Assembly (NCBI GenBank): GCA_013176395.1
Contig: JABMLP010000007.1
Coordinates: 1,302,001 to 1,366,000, forward strand
DNA: 64,000 nt
Source: Venturia oleaginea
Lineage: Eukaryota; Ascomycota; Dothideomycetes; Venturiales; Venturiaceae
Direction of reading: 5' to 3'
In this document: positions 44,428 through 54,605 of the stretch, in pieces
How positions within the stretch are numbered: the stretch's first letter is position 1
Layout: every line of letters begins with the position of its first letter
Notes under the pieces: model-generated
Told to the model about the DNA's origin: nothing
What the model saw: the letters and a program-made list of their open reading frames with translations, nothing else
Databases searched by the model: none
Made by a program: the position numbers and the translations under genes

Positions 44428-45504
44428 TCATATGATACTTATTACCCTTCCGACCTTGTTTCCGGCGAAGTACTCCGGAAAATTGAGTGCAAAAAGTGTA
44501 TCAAGAATTATGCAAAGACCCAAGCAGCCTTGCCCGGAACTAATGTGGAGGTTAGCCTAGCCCTCACACTCAGAATTCAAAACAACTCACCATTGTATCC
44601 TCGGATCAGGTACACACAACAATCCTTTCTGGCACTGTTCGTTCTGAAACCCGCCACATTGCTGCGTAGTATTAACACACTTGAAAGACGGTGCGCGAGC
44701 ATTGGCATCATGAGGATCCTGGACACAAGCCAAATTCTGTGGACAATTGAAATTGGAAGGGCATCGAGCAGGTCCAGCAGCAGTCTTGGGAACTGGCGGA
44801 CCTGGTCGACCGCCTGGTCCGTTCTGAAGCCAAGGTGGTGGCTGTGGTCCTTTTCCAAGTGGCCCCCCAACTGGTGGTACACATAGTCCAATGCAGCTTT
44901 CGCCTCCCCTTCGATCAAAACAACCGTTGTCGAGCTTTCTGCAAATTTTCCCATTGCTGCAAATGTTAGTCGATAAAATAGGTGGAATGAGAGTGGCCAT
45001 CCACTCACTTGCAGTTGGGAAGTCCTTGGCCACAAGGAGGGTACTCGCTGTTCAAGCCTGTTGGCGATCCAGATTGTCCGCCATTTGCAGCGCAGACCTG
45101 ATGCGTGTAAGTGATGCAGCCAAACAGTTTCATGTTGGGTAACCACATACCGAGAGACTGATTTTACATTGCTGATTCCGATGTGCCCAGCAAGATATCG
45201 CGGCTTGATTCTTGCACTCGCACTGGAATAATCAGCATTGGCCGCTATAATCGACGACTTAGCTTACCCAAGAACCAGAACATGGTGGAGGTTGGAAGTT
45301 GCGCGCACACTCGCAGTCTCTCGCTGCTCCAAGAGCGGCAGACCCTATGTTGGCCGCTCCTATGCCAATCGCTCCAAGTGTCAACCCCCCGATGGCAAGT
45401 GGAATGAGGCCCTGTAGCTGAGGGTCGGCAGCAGGTTCTGGGCTTGCCTCTGGAGCTGACAAGACCAGCGCGGGTAGAACAAAGAAAAGAACATTTGCCT
45501 TCAT
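44428..45504 (-). CDS. Cysteine-rich secreted protein, five exons
   Basis: Exons 45268-45504, 45151-45222, 45009-45097, 44591-44956 and 44428-44539 give 291 residues. A signal peptide (MKANVLFFVLPALVLSAPEA) leads to a Gly/Ala/Ile-rich segment (GLTLGAIGIGAANIGSAALG). A region with more than 20 cysteines follows, in patterns such as CECKNQAAISC, NGKICRKLDNGC, CPSNFNCPQNLAC and QCGGFQNEQCQKGLLC, split by a Pro/Gly-rich stretch. No catalytic domain is seen. The last exon junction (donor GTGAGT at 44590, acceptor ATTAG) replaces an in-frame stop and extends the cysteine pattern (SGQGCLGLC). It may be a cell-wall or host-interaction protein; that role is inference only. Confidence 0.72.
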
Positions 45505-45893
45505 TTTGCCAAGCACGGTTCCGAGGATGAAAAGGAACGCGAGAAATAGTTCTTTGGGACTCGTGCAGTTATATCTTTCGTTCCAGCGTCTTTCTTACGG
45601 TGACACACTTGAGTCTAACATGAGCCATTGTCAGAAACCAAAGCGCCTCGAAATAATTCTAGCTGTCATGTCTATATTGAACATGCTTGATTGAATCACT
45701 GTACCTGTGCACAAGGAAGACAGCTAATTCAAAATGCGGGGATGTTAGAGAAAGTTTTAGCCAGGGCCACTTGCAGTACAGGCTGGGAGCGTTGAAAGTA
45801 GCGAGGATTTCGCACCTCACTGTAGCAATATGAATACCGTGAAGTCCGCCTAGAGACGAACACTCGCCATCCTTGCAAATGATCAATGTATTG
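45505..45893. other. Upstream region of the cysteine-rich secreted protein gene
   Basis: About 390 bp, presumably promoter of the minus-strand secreted protein gene. Short frames only; no recognised feature. Confidence 0.4.
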
Positions 45894-45945
45894 CTTGAAG
45901 AAGTAACGGCTACATGTTTTATAGTTTAGCCGTTACTTCTTCAAG
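45894..45945. repeat. Perfect 19-bp hairpin with 14-nt loop
   Basis: CTTGAAGAAGTAACGGCTA (45894-45912) is followed after 14 nt by its exact reverse complement (45927-45945). It might be a small fold-back element, the relic of a MITE excision, or a small-RNA hairpin. No second copy was seen in this window. Confidence 0.7.
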
Positions 45946-47247
45946 ATTCGCTCCCGCGGGAAACTAGGGTGGTGGGTGTTCGTCTTGAGCGAATACTCTC
46001 CGGTACCTGACCTCCGTGGTCTCTGATTGGTGGCAAGCAGCGAGGTTACATGAAAGATGGCGGGCGAGGCTCTATAAGCGTAGTTGCGATGCTCTTAGAA
46101 GTTAGAACATTAGCGTTTTCATCAGATGACTGCCTAACCATATTAGGCCAATTTTTCGATCCAATGATGATGTGTGCCCGAGAAAGTAGTTCGTGAAATC
46201 TTACTAGGAAGTGCTGCTGGGTAACCCCCTCCACAAGATCGGGGGCTCTTCCGGAAGCGAGTAGATCCGAAACCTGAAGCCCGGATTGAACCTCAGGTCC
46301 CTATCAGCGGGAGTGGAGGTTGTGAGACACAATCAAGATGAAGAATCTTGGTTGCACAGTCTCTTACACCCTCTATTGATCCGAGAAGAAATTGCGAAGA
46401 CAACCTCGAGAAGATGGAAAGACGGTCATATCAGGTTGCGTTGCGATGATCGTTGCGCCGCGGAAGAGAACAGAGGACGGTAACGAGTACAGAGAATGGT
46501 AATAGTGTCTCACATATCGACTGTGGTCCGCAGTAGTAGTCGGAAAAGCCAGAGTGCCGACCACCAACTCTACCGCCCTGGTGGCTGTCAGAGTTTTGCT
46601 TTGTTTGAGTGAGCCCAAGGTCGAAAGTCGTTTATCCTCAAACTGTGTAGCCTGGTCCTCAACTTCAATCTTTCAAAGATTCCATCTTAATACGAAGCTT
46701 GATCACTGCGGACACTGGACAGTCCAAGATAATGCACCCTGAGAAGAGATAGGTGTACGTCTATAAGCGCTGAGGTTGGTGATGACTGCATGATGGTTGC
46801 AGGTGCTGGAAAGTTGCCAAGTGGTGTATGAGGTGCGGAGGTGAGCACGGGTCGAGTTCGTTGGCCATCGCTACTAAGCATAGTTAGCCCTCAAGTAAGA
46901 TTGATTTCAATTATTGTTAAACATCCACGGCAATATATCCACGGGAAGTCATAGACAATCTCGGTCTCATGAATCCTCTCGTTCTTTTGGACGCTTTCGT
47001 GTTCGTCATGAGCATGCATGCACTCCACGACAATTTGGAATTCAAATTCGAATATTGTGCTTCCATGTTAGTGTCCATTGGGCAGAGACCTAGATGTTTG
47101 ATAGGTCTTTTTGCTGACGAAAATTCAAAAATTATAAGAGCTAAGGCAATGCATTGGCGACTAAGTAATCGGAGATGACGTTGCGGAGGGTATTCAGACA
47201 CCAAGCCGCCTAAGGATTTACTTTTAAACGGTATTACCATATATTAA
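45946..47247. other. Intergenic, no supported gene
   Basis: About 1.3 kb. Several short frames on both strands, none with family character. AT content rises toward the MITE at 47248. Confidence 0.4.
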
Positions 47248-47699
47248 AGTCGGTTTACAGCTACGAATTTGCAGACTTCACGATTCTGCATTGGGAGAGG
47301 CAATACAGCAGGCGTTTCAGACTCCTGTTGTCGTACCTTCACTCACACGAAGCAATTACTGACCTTCCGAGGCGGCTGTCACCGCACAAAGCAGTTGACT
47401 TACCTACTAAAGAAGCTGCTATTCCTGTATAGAATATGAAGATCGATTGGCTTCGTACAGATTGATCTTTGCAAAGATAGGTAGATTTAGAGTTTCACGG
47501 CAGTCCCAGACCTTTCTAAAATGCAAGGTCTGAATACAGACTGTTAATAGAAATAAAGGCTCGGATACAGCCCTTATCCTAACCTATCGCTGACGAAGAA
47601 TGACTCTAGCTAGATTTATTACTCGCCGTACGGTAATCGCGACAGGTCCAAGATGAAATCGACCTAAATCGTCTGCAAATTTGCAGCTGCAAACCGACT
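47248..47699. mobile_element. MITE-like element with 29-bp terminal inverted repeats
   Basis: The left end AGTCGGTTTACAGCTACG... (47248-47276) and the right end (47671-47699) are inverted copies matching at 26 of 29 positions; the differences are A/G transitions. The 452-bp interior has no ORF. A target duplication is not obvious. Composition and absence of coding indicate a non-autonomous DNA transposon. Confidence 0.65.
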
Positions 47700-48130
47700 C
47701 GAATATCGTTCTGGTTCTTGATAGGCGACCTGATTCATCCTCCCAAAGTGGACCCGTATCACGCTCTCAGGAAGAATTGTGGACCAGCGTGCCGATTGGC
47801 GACCTCGATTTAAATAGGAAGATCTACAACCTGAAACTGCTTAATGAATGACAACCGATCTGATCGTACCGTAGCTGTATTTTTTTGCCGTAACGCAAAG
47901 ATGGAACAGACGGATAATTTTGCGGGCACATATTATCAACTAATGACCCGTCACTCTTGGAATTTGCCTCTAAGAAAACCACGGTCTTGTCCTTTCGTGA
48001 ACGAAGCAACAGAAAACTGCAAGATATAAACCCTTCTGGTCGAGGAAAATTCGATAGTCCGTCTCACACATATCGCATCAAGACCTTCTTACAAACACTC
48101 AATTCTCGCTTACTTAAGCCTACCTCCAAA

Positions 48131-48520
48131 ATGCACTTCGCTACAGTCATCTCTGTAGCTATCGCCACCTTCAGGTTAGTCCTCAACGCTTCTCTTTCTG
48201 GCACACGAAGGATTTTAATTACCTTGATTAGTATGACCAGTGCAATGGCGCTTCCAGACGGGCCGCCATTCGATGGCTCCCATGATAATGAACCAAAGCC
48301 TCCGGGCTATATTACCGGCCCGTATGTGATTTGACATTTTCTCCAGTCAATATACTAATTGTACTCCAGAGAACAGGTCAAGTCCAATTATTGCTCTTCT
48401 CTTAAGGATCCTAAAAAGCGTCTTCCATGTCTTCAAGCTCTGCAAGCTTGCGAAAAGAAGACGCCCCAGAAGGCAGTGGATGATTGTAGGAGAGGTCTCA
48501 AGAATACCTACCACAATTAG
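48131..48520 (+). CDS. Small secreted protein with four cysteines
   Basis: Three exons (48131-48174, 48232-48321, 48370-48520) give 94 residues; no single open frame covers the gene. The signal peptide MHFATVISVAIATFS is completed across intron 1. A Pro/Gly-rich segment follows (ALPDGPPFDGSHDNEPKPPG), then a Lys-rich C-terminal part with four Cys (NYCSSLKDPKKRLPCLQALQ, ACEKK, DDCRRG). Introns are 57 and 48 nt with good consensus. It lies between two MITEs. Size, signal peptide and transposon-rich setting fit the usual definition of a candidate effector; no function can be read from the sequence. Confidence 0.7.
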
Positions 48521-48866
48521 ATCTGGGGCACCAAAAGTTGGGGTGGAAAGCCCAGACACTGAGTAGTGATTAGCTGAGTAGGGAATTTGAAAGTGTAATT
48601 TTGAAAACCGCACGATTATTCCCAGATGTTTGTCAAACCTTCTCGATTGATTACTACGAGCGATGCAGGGACTACTACAAGGATAGGGAAATATTCGACT
48701 TTAGCCGGAGTATACCGTACCTCAATCCGTATGTAGATCTCTTCAACGCGCTGCTACCAAAGTAAATGGATAGAAACATGTGGGGCGTAGACTAGAATTG
48801 CGGGCGAGCTCTTAGGATTTTGAGATTCTGGTCAGTCAAAGTTCTGGGGAGCGTCCGGGTCTATCC
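48521..48866. other. Downstream of the small secreted protein gene
   Basis: About 350 bp, 3' region plus a GGCGTAGACTAGAATTGCGG word near 48785 that recurs next to the other MITE copies. No gene. Confidence 0.45.
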
Positions 48867-49302
48867 TATTGTCGTTTATACATCAGCGTGGACATTCTTC
48901 AAGTTTTTCTGACCAACCAGATCTTATTTTCCAATAGCTCTACTTACGCGCCCCAGGTTAGTTGTAACAACGAATGAAAACAGTAGGGTTGATTCGCCAA
49001 TCATTGACTTCAGATCTTGTCGATCAGCTCACCAACCAATCGATACCAATCAAAAAGTTGAAACTAACCTGGGGCGCGCAAGTACCTAACAGCGAAATTT
49101 GGCCGAAACACGCTGACCAATCATTTCCGACCTTTTAAATTGAACTCCTCTAATGCCTCCGAAACTGTTCTATTCCGAGTCCATAGCTATTAATATATCA
49201 CTTGGCCCAGATTAGAATTACGGGTATTACCCAGTCAGTTTGTCAAAAAACTTGAGAATGTCCACGTTGATGTACAAACCACAATATGTACAAACGACAA
49301 TA
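48867..49302. mobile_element. MITE-like element, family member 2, carrying a nested element
   Basis: The ends TATTGTCGTTTATACATCAG... (48867) and ...ACAAACGACAATA (49302) are inverted copies, sharing CGTGGACATTC and CAAGTTTTT words with the 16356 and 55000 copies. No ORF. The interior is split by a second short inverted-repeat element at 48941-49084. Confidence 0.6.
48941..49084. mobile_element. Nested 144-bp inverted-repeat element
   Basis: Its termini TACTTACGCGCCCCAGGTTA and the inverted counterpart TAACCTGGGGCGCGCAAGTA agree at all but one of 20 positions. The interior matches a diverged copy at 30978-31112. It sits inside the larger MITE, so it inserted later. Confidence 0.6.
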
Positions 49303-49675
49303 ATGAGGATAAACTACAAGTCGAATCGACTTGTTTCCTGAGAGCCAAGACAGTCGTAGATCAGGACCCGCGGGATTTCAGTGGTTGAAGGAGATTTTAA
49401 TAACATCCAAATCAAATCCCGGGACTTCATCACAGAATACTACTATGGTCTGGAGGGTATTACATGGTAGAATGCGAATCACTTACTAGGTCCTAATACA
49501 TACTAAAAACAACAGAGTCTACGAGAATTGGAAGTCCCGAGGCCCTTGTAGATGATCTGAGCCCTAACATGTACTACCCCCCAGATGATAGTATATAAGA
49601 AGTTCGTGGGGTGGTAATCAACGGATCGACGTCAAGCGACGTGTTTTATCAGTAAAAAAAATTATATCTGGTTGT
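49303..49675. other. Repeat-rich intergenic DNA
   Basis: AT-rich, no ORF. GTTTCCTGAGAGCCAAG at 49333-49349 is a third, direct or inverted, copy of the arms of the fold-back repeat at 49676-49802. Confidence 0.4.
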
Positions 49676-49802
49676 CTTGGCTCTCAGAAATTAAGTCAAG
49701 TTGGCTTATAGTTTGTCCTCGTTCACGTGCAAAGCACAATTGTGCTTTAAAGGACAACGAGGACATATCCAACCCGAACTGGCCCGTTTCCCGAGAGCCA
49801 AG
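49676..49802. repeat. Fold-back repeat
   Basis: An imperfect palindrome of 127 bp. Its outer arms are CTTGGCTCTCAGAAA and TTTCCCGAGAGCCAAG, inner arms TTGTCCTCGTT and AACGAGGACA, and its centre AAAGCACAATTG/TGCTTT. Probably a small non-autonomous element. Confidence 0.5.
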
Positions 49803-50285
49803 TATGAGCGTAACATCCTTGAAATATGTTGATCCGTAGATTCTAATCGATAGATAAACTTCTTATTAAAAAGCGTGTCAGCAAACTCGGCCTCTCTGCA
49901 TTTGCACGTGTGGCGGCACTTTGCTCACGTTTGAGTAGTCCAATTCGTCCGGCGATCTCCGCTGCAATTGAAACGTGGACGCCGGTGTTTCTAGCGCTTA
50001 TAGAATTTCCTTCCTCAGCATTCCGGCGTCCGATTTTCAGCACAGTCCACGCCAAACTCTTTATCCTATATTATCATTCCCCATATTTAACTGGAGTCCT
50101 ATTACAATCTCGTGCATATCTAATGCCAATCCTATACTATGGTCTCTACGGAATTAAAGGTAAGCTGCACATCATCTGCAGGGGCCCTCAGGGCTTCATT
50201 TTTCTCGTAGGTTCCAATTGTATTTGGTGTAATATACATCTGAATAAGCTACCATTTCTTATGCCAGCCATTTGCAGCAATTACG

Positions 50286-51312
50286 TCAAGGCACCTCTGA
50301 TGCATACTTGCAATTAATCCAAAAAAAGCCTCCTCTAACCACCACATCCCAGGCCTCCTGCACAATCCTACGTAGCTCAGGGTAGTCATATTCTTTATCT
50401 GGGTAATTCTCTTCAATGTAGTCCTTCATCCAGTTCCAGATGGTCTCAATTGGATTCAGATCTGGAGAGAAAGCCGGCCAATGAATGAGGTAGATCCCTC
50501 TCCGTAAGAACTCCTCTTTTGTTATCTTTGCACCGTGACCTGGAGCCCCATCCTGCATTAAGAGGAGTCCCTTTTCTCGTACGTAGTCTGAAATCAGAGG
50601 GACAAGGTGTTCTGTATAGGTAGGACTACTGATAGAACCCCAGCTCTTCTCCCAAAAGAGAGAAGGTCCTCTTTCAATGCCTGAAAAGGAGCCCCAGAAC
50701 ATCCATCCTTTCTTCCGTACAAACTTCTCAAGGATACAGTCAGGGTGAAGAGATTCACCCTTTTTTCGTGTCACATATTGCCTCCGGTGTCTCCCTCCTG
50801 TAACCCAAGTCTCATCAGTCCACAGAATACGTGTCCAATCGTATAGGGACCAATTCAAGTGCTCGTGAGCGAAGGCAAGTCTCTCTTGGCGGTTTTTTTT
50901 CGCTGAGTGGTGGTTTAACTCGTGAAAGTCTTCGATAGTAGCCTCTCTTTTCAAGGGCTGCTCCAATTACTCTATCAGAGACTTTGAAATGACTGAAGTG
51001 GGTTGAGAGTTCTAGATAGAACATGAGGCGGTTCTTTTTACAGGCGGTGACAAAGGCTTCAAGCTCATCAACCTGTTCTTCGGAGAGGAGGGGTTTGGAT
51101 CCCACATGGCCCTTTTTCTGCGGTGTAGGGTGGCCAAGAGCGATAGCTTTCTGAATTTGACGCAGAGAGATATCAACTTGAAGAGGAGGTTGGAGTGAAA
51201 GAAAGTAATCTCTGATTGCTGCAAACGTGAAGCCAGCGTCACGTAGAGTAAGAATCTTGAGCCTGGTATCGCGTGAAAGCTCCTGACGGCGTTTCTTCTT
51301 TCGTGTAGCCAT
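50286..51312 (-). pseudogene. Tc1-type DDE transposase of element A, one frameshift
   Basis: The N-terminal helix-turn-helix region (MATRKKKRRQELSRDTRLKI, then GFTFAAIRDYF) is followed by the DDE catalytic domain with LWTDETWV, LLLMQDGAPGHG and SPDLNPIETIWNWMKDY. The two halves lie in different frames that meet at a run of eight A on the coding strand (plus-strand T at 50893-50900). With one A fewer the frame is continuous for 341 residues. It may be inactivating, an assembly indel, or a slippery recoding site, which A-runs in some IS630/Tc1 relatives provide. Confidence 0.82.
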
Positions 51313-51322
51313 CTTCAGAGAG

Positions 51323-52739
51323 CACAGGGTTCCTCAAATCTGACTGCGCAGGGCGCTCGGACCCACCATCCTATCTTTTGAACTTGAATGTATTATGCTA
51401 TTTACTACACGTTTGACTTGCAATGGATCTCTGGTTTTTGCTGAATCATCTTACATCTCTCTGGCACCTCTCTGATCCTTTTCCGTATCATTGTGAGCGT
51501 TATCTTGTCCCATTCTGCCTGGATTTCAGCCTTGAAATGAGCCACCGACCACCACCTCCTGCCAGCTAATCTGGACTTAATGATGTTCCAACAAGACTCA
51601 ATGGGATTGAGATCACATGATTGAGGAGGGTGAATAAGTAATAGAAGGTCTGCTTCTCTTTTTATGACTACAGGGTCACTGTTAGGTGACTTGATTCCGT
51701 GAGAAGGACCACCATCCTCTTGAAGCCAGTATTTGCGCTGGTGACGCTTCTCCAAGGCCTGAATAGCTTCAATGTGTTGCGGCAGTATCTTTTTGGCGTA
51801 GAAAACCTGTGTCATGCAGTTTCCTTTTGGTGTTTCGTCCTCCTTTGCCTTAAGGTCTTGCCAGACCTTCAGCCGGGCTTGGTACACTGAATCCAGTTCG
51901 TATTTGAGATGTTTAGGCTGCTTGACTTGCCTACGGACCTTCTCTGATGGCTCAGCCGGATCCTTGTAGAATATGAGGTTTCCTTTCTTGTTGTATGAGA
52001 TGCCGCCGGCGACGTGAATAGTAACATCCAAAACGCCTTCTAGCTCCTCATTGACACCTCTCTCTTGCCCTGGAAAGCGTAGCTCATATTCAGGTGCATT
52101 GGCGAGTTCTTTTGACTGAAAATGGGCTTCATCTGTGAACCAAATCCAACTCCAGAAGCCTAGTATGGTCTTTTTCTCGTGTTCTTTACCGTATTCAACA
52201 CTCTTTGGCCGATTTGCCTGGGATATCTGCTTCTGATAACGCTTCTTGAATCGCCTAGTCCCTGCATTGTATACGTGACGCTGTAATGTCTTTGCGGAAG
52301 GCTTGCCGGGGCAGGAATTGGCTTGTTCCTGCCAGCCTTTTTCGTGTATGGGGTCATCTTGGTTCGTAAGGCGGGTAAGATCTGAAGCAGATACTTTGGT
52401 AGGCCGCCCTATGATGCAACTGCTCTTTCTCTGTGATCTGAATGCTGCATCACCAATAAGTTCTCGTAGTTTAAGCCAACTACGTGCGGTAGAAGTTGGT
52501 ATATTGATTTCAGGGAGGTATGCGATTGTACCGACGCCGTCGGCCTCATTCTTGCAATCTCAGGCCTGAAAAAATCGCATTCTCTTCGTGGTGTCATATT
52601 CTCGCCTTGCAGTCTTTCTTTTGGGTGTTCTAGGCGCCATGGTGGTGGTAAATTGAGCGATAGGTTGGAGTATACGTGGAGATTGAGATGGGATGGTGGG
52701 TCCGAGCGCCCTGCGCAGTCAGATTTGAGGAACCCTGTG
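51323..52739 (-). mobile_element. Tc1/IS630-like element B with perfect 49-bp inverted repeats
   Basis: The 49-bp ends (51323-51371 and 52691-52739, beginning CACAGGGTTCCTCAAATCTG) are exact reverse complements. The 1417-bp element sits 10 bp upstream of the start codon of element A's transposase, inside A's own left-over 5' region. A 3-bp GAG repeat flanks it (51320-51322, 52740-52742), but the target duplication is not certain. Confidence 0.85.
51405..52640 (-). pseudogene. DDE transposase of element B with one in-frame TGA
   Basis: A 412-codon frame from ATG at 52638-52640 to 51405, open except for TGA at 52560-52562 (codon 27). The N-terminal region includes TSTARSWLKLRELIGDAAF, a helix-turn-helix. 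Catalytic residues lie in WFTDEAHF, YWLQEDGGPSHG and SCDLNPIESCWNIIKSR. The TGA could be a CGA to TGA transition, the change favoured by repeat-induced point mutation. Otherwise the gene and its perfect terminal repeats look young. Confidence 0.82.
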
Positions 52740-53123
52740 GAGGATGAAAAGAATGACTAATGGTAAGAATGGCTGAATGCGGGTTTAAAACACCAAAAAA
52801 TCGATGGTGTCATGTAATTTGAGCTTCATTTATAACTCCGGAGACCCCCCTGCAGATGATGTGCAGCTAACCTTTAATTCCGTAGAGACCAGACCATAGT
52901 AGATTTTAAGTCGGTATATTGTGGGGGCATGTGGACGTAGATTCGGCAGCCCTGTTACAACCCACTCACTATATAAATCGTACGGAGGTGTATCACGAGA
53001 ATGTACGGACACCATAGTAAGCTCTAGCTATAAGTAGCCTTCGTATGTACTCTCACATTTTGTACACGTCCAGAGAACTCATCCAAACCGTCAAACTACC
53101 AGTTATATTTCCCGGTCGCCATA

Positions 53124-53545
53124 ATGCAGCTCTCTACCTTCCTCCTCACTGTATCTACAGTGTAAGTGTAGCCCGTTCTTCTAATCTCTTAATATTTCGT
53201 AAAATAGTACCTTAGGCCCGATCTAATAACTTGTAGTACCGGATTCGTATCCGCCGCCGACAACGTACCTCTTGGGAGTATGTATGTGGGTTGCTGTAAT
53301 CCTAGTCAACAACTGGGCGTGGAAGCCATACACAACAGACCGATGCTGTAAGAAAGTCAAGGGAAGATCCTTTACCAAGAACCGTGCTACGGTAGGTTAC
53401 TTACTTATAGGCTTTGAAGAGGGCTGACGATTCTTAGTGCCAAGCAGATGAAAATCTCGAGGCGGAGTTTAGAAATTGTTGTACAGCAGCGGGGCATGAG
53501 AAGAAGACGCCTGATTGGGATATATGCGCCTCTCCTGACAGATAG
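53124..53545 (+). pseudogene. Small secreted cysteine-rich protein, copy 1, frameshifted
   Basis: Three exons in the same arrangement as the paralogue at 54211: 53124-53161, 53237-53391 and 53438-53545. The signal-peptide start is MQLSTFLLTVSTV; then comes YVGCCNPSQQ, and in the +1 frame AWKPYTTDRCCKKVKG. One base too many at GGG (53315-53317) breaks the frame. Removing it gives 99 residues with the pattern CC-CC-C-CC-C (FRNCCTAAGHEKK near the end). Either a recent pseudogene or an assembly indel. Confidence 0.65.
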
Positions 53546-54210
53546 GTTGAGAGACGGCTCGCTGAGGTGGTTGAAAGAGGCGATAATGACGAATATCGGT
53601 ATTCCATGTTATAAATTCCTTTTATTGTGCCTGCAGAAAAGACGTAGACAATCGGCGTTTTTCGATAATAGTCTTGCTATCTGTAGCTTAGGCACTGCCG
53701 TAGAATATTGGATACCCTCACCTAAGTAAAATCTAGATTTTGATGTTCCTTACGCGCACGCATTTAAGCACGGCCGTACTTGAAGACGTGAGTGTATGGA
53801 TCGGATCTACGCCTAAAAAAAAATCGCAGAGGCCTTACGAATTTCTGCCAAGTGTCCACGTCTTTTCTACAAGCACAATGCCATGTACTGTGGTATGATG
53901 GGATTTAAATGCCAAGTGGCCACATCCTTGTCAATCCTGCCTCGTATCCGCTTTACAGCAAAAACACCCCTGTGAATCCCTGCGGCAGTCAAAGAATTGT
54001 AGGCCCGATAGACATTTAAATCCAATCATACTTCAGTAAATGGTGCGGAGGTGTTCCAAGAATCTTATTTATGTACGGAAGTGTCCCGAGAATCTATATT
54101 CATTTACCCGGATATGATGACAAGCCGTTGGAAAGAAGATAGCTATAAGTAACCTTCGTAGATAGCTTGATAACTACGACACCCACGAGTTCGTTATTTC
54201 CATCGCTACA
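53546..54210. other. Intergenic between the tandem paralogues
   Basis: About 660 bp. Upstream of both paralogues stands AGCTATAAGTARCCTTCGTA (53029 and 54141 regions), so the duplication included at least part of the promoter. No other gene. Confidence 0.5.
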
Positions 54211-54605
54211 ATGCATCTCTCTACCATCCTCTTCGCTATTACTACGCTGTAAGTATGATCTTCACTTCTAATTCCTTAACACCCAATCTAATAACTCGTA
54301 GTACCGGAATCGCATCAGCTAGGAAGATGTATATAGGTTGCTGCAACCCAAAGAATGGCGATGCTTGGAAGAAACATGCAACAGGTCGATGCTGTGGGAC
54401 CCAAAAGGGAAAAATGGTAAAGTGGACTCAGGGGTTGCCTGACATAGTAGGTCAATTCTTTCTATAAGCTTTCAAGAGGGCTGACGATTTTCAGTGCGAA
54501 TTAGAGCAGAGCGATGACCACAAGGATTCGTTCAGTGCTTGTTGTGAACGTGAGGGAAAAGAGCGCCACACGGATGATTGGAGAGGGTGCGTCAGACCGG
54601 GATAG
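54211..54605 (+). CDS. Small secreted cysteine-rich protein, copy 2
   Basis: Exons 54211-54248, 54302-54446 and 54495-54605 give 97 residues. The signal peptide (MHLSTILFAITTLTGIASA) is completed across intron 1. The mature part has eight cysteines: YIGCCNPKNG, TGRCCGTQKG, then single, double and single Cys (SACCEREGK, RGCVRPG). Intron positions and phases equal those of copy 1, and intron ends are conserved (CTAATAACTYGTAG; GAGGGCTGACGATTYT). The count of eight Cys recalls hydrophobins but the spacing does not. No known domain; candidate effector by setting only. Confidence 0.7.

Larger units (their letters stand above)
50137..52899 (-). mobile_element. Tc1/mariner element A, interrupted by a second element
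   Basis: The termini CTATGGTCTCTACGG... (50137) and ...CCATAG (52899) form inverted repeats of roughly 60 bp (GAATTAAAGGT, AGCTGCACATCATCTGCAGG shared in both arms; the right arm has a 5-bp GGTCT duplication). TA lies immediately outside both ends (50135-50136 and 52900-52901), the expected target duplication. Without the nested element B (51323-52739) it is about 1.34 kb, a normal Tc1 size. The transposase frame is at 50286-51312. Confidence 0.8.
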
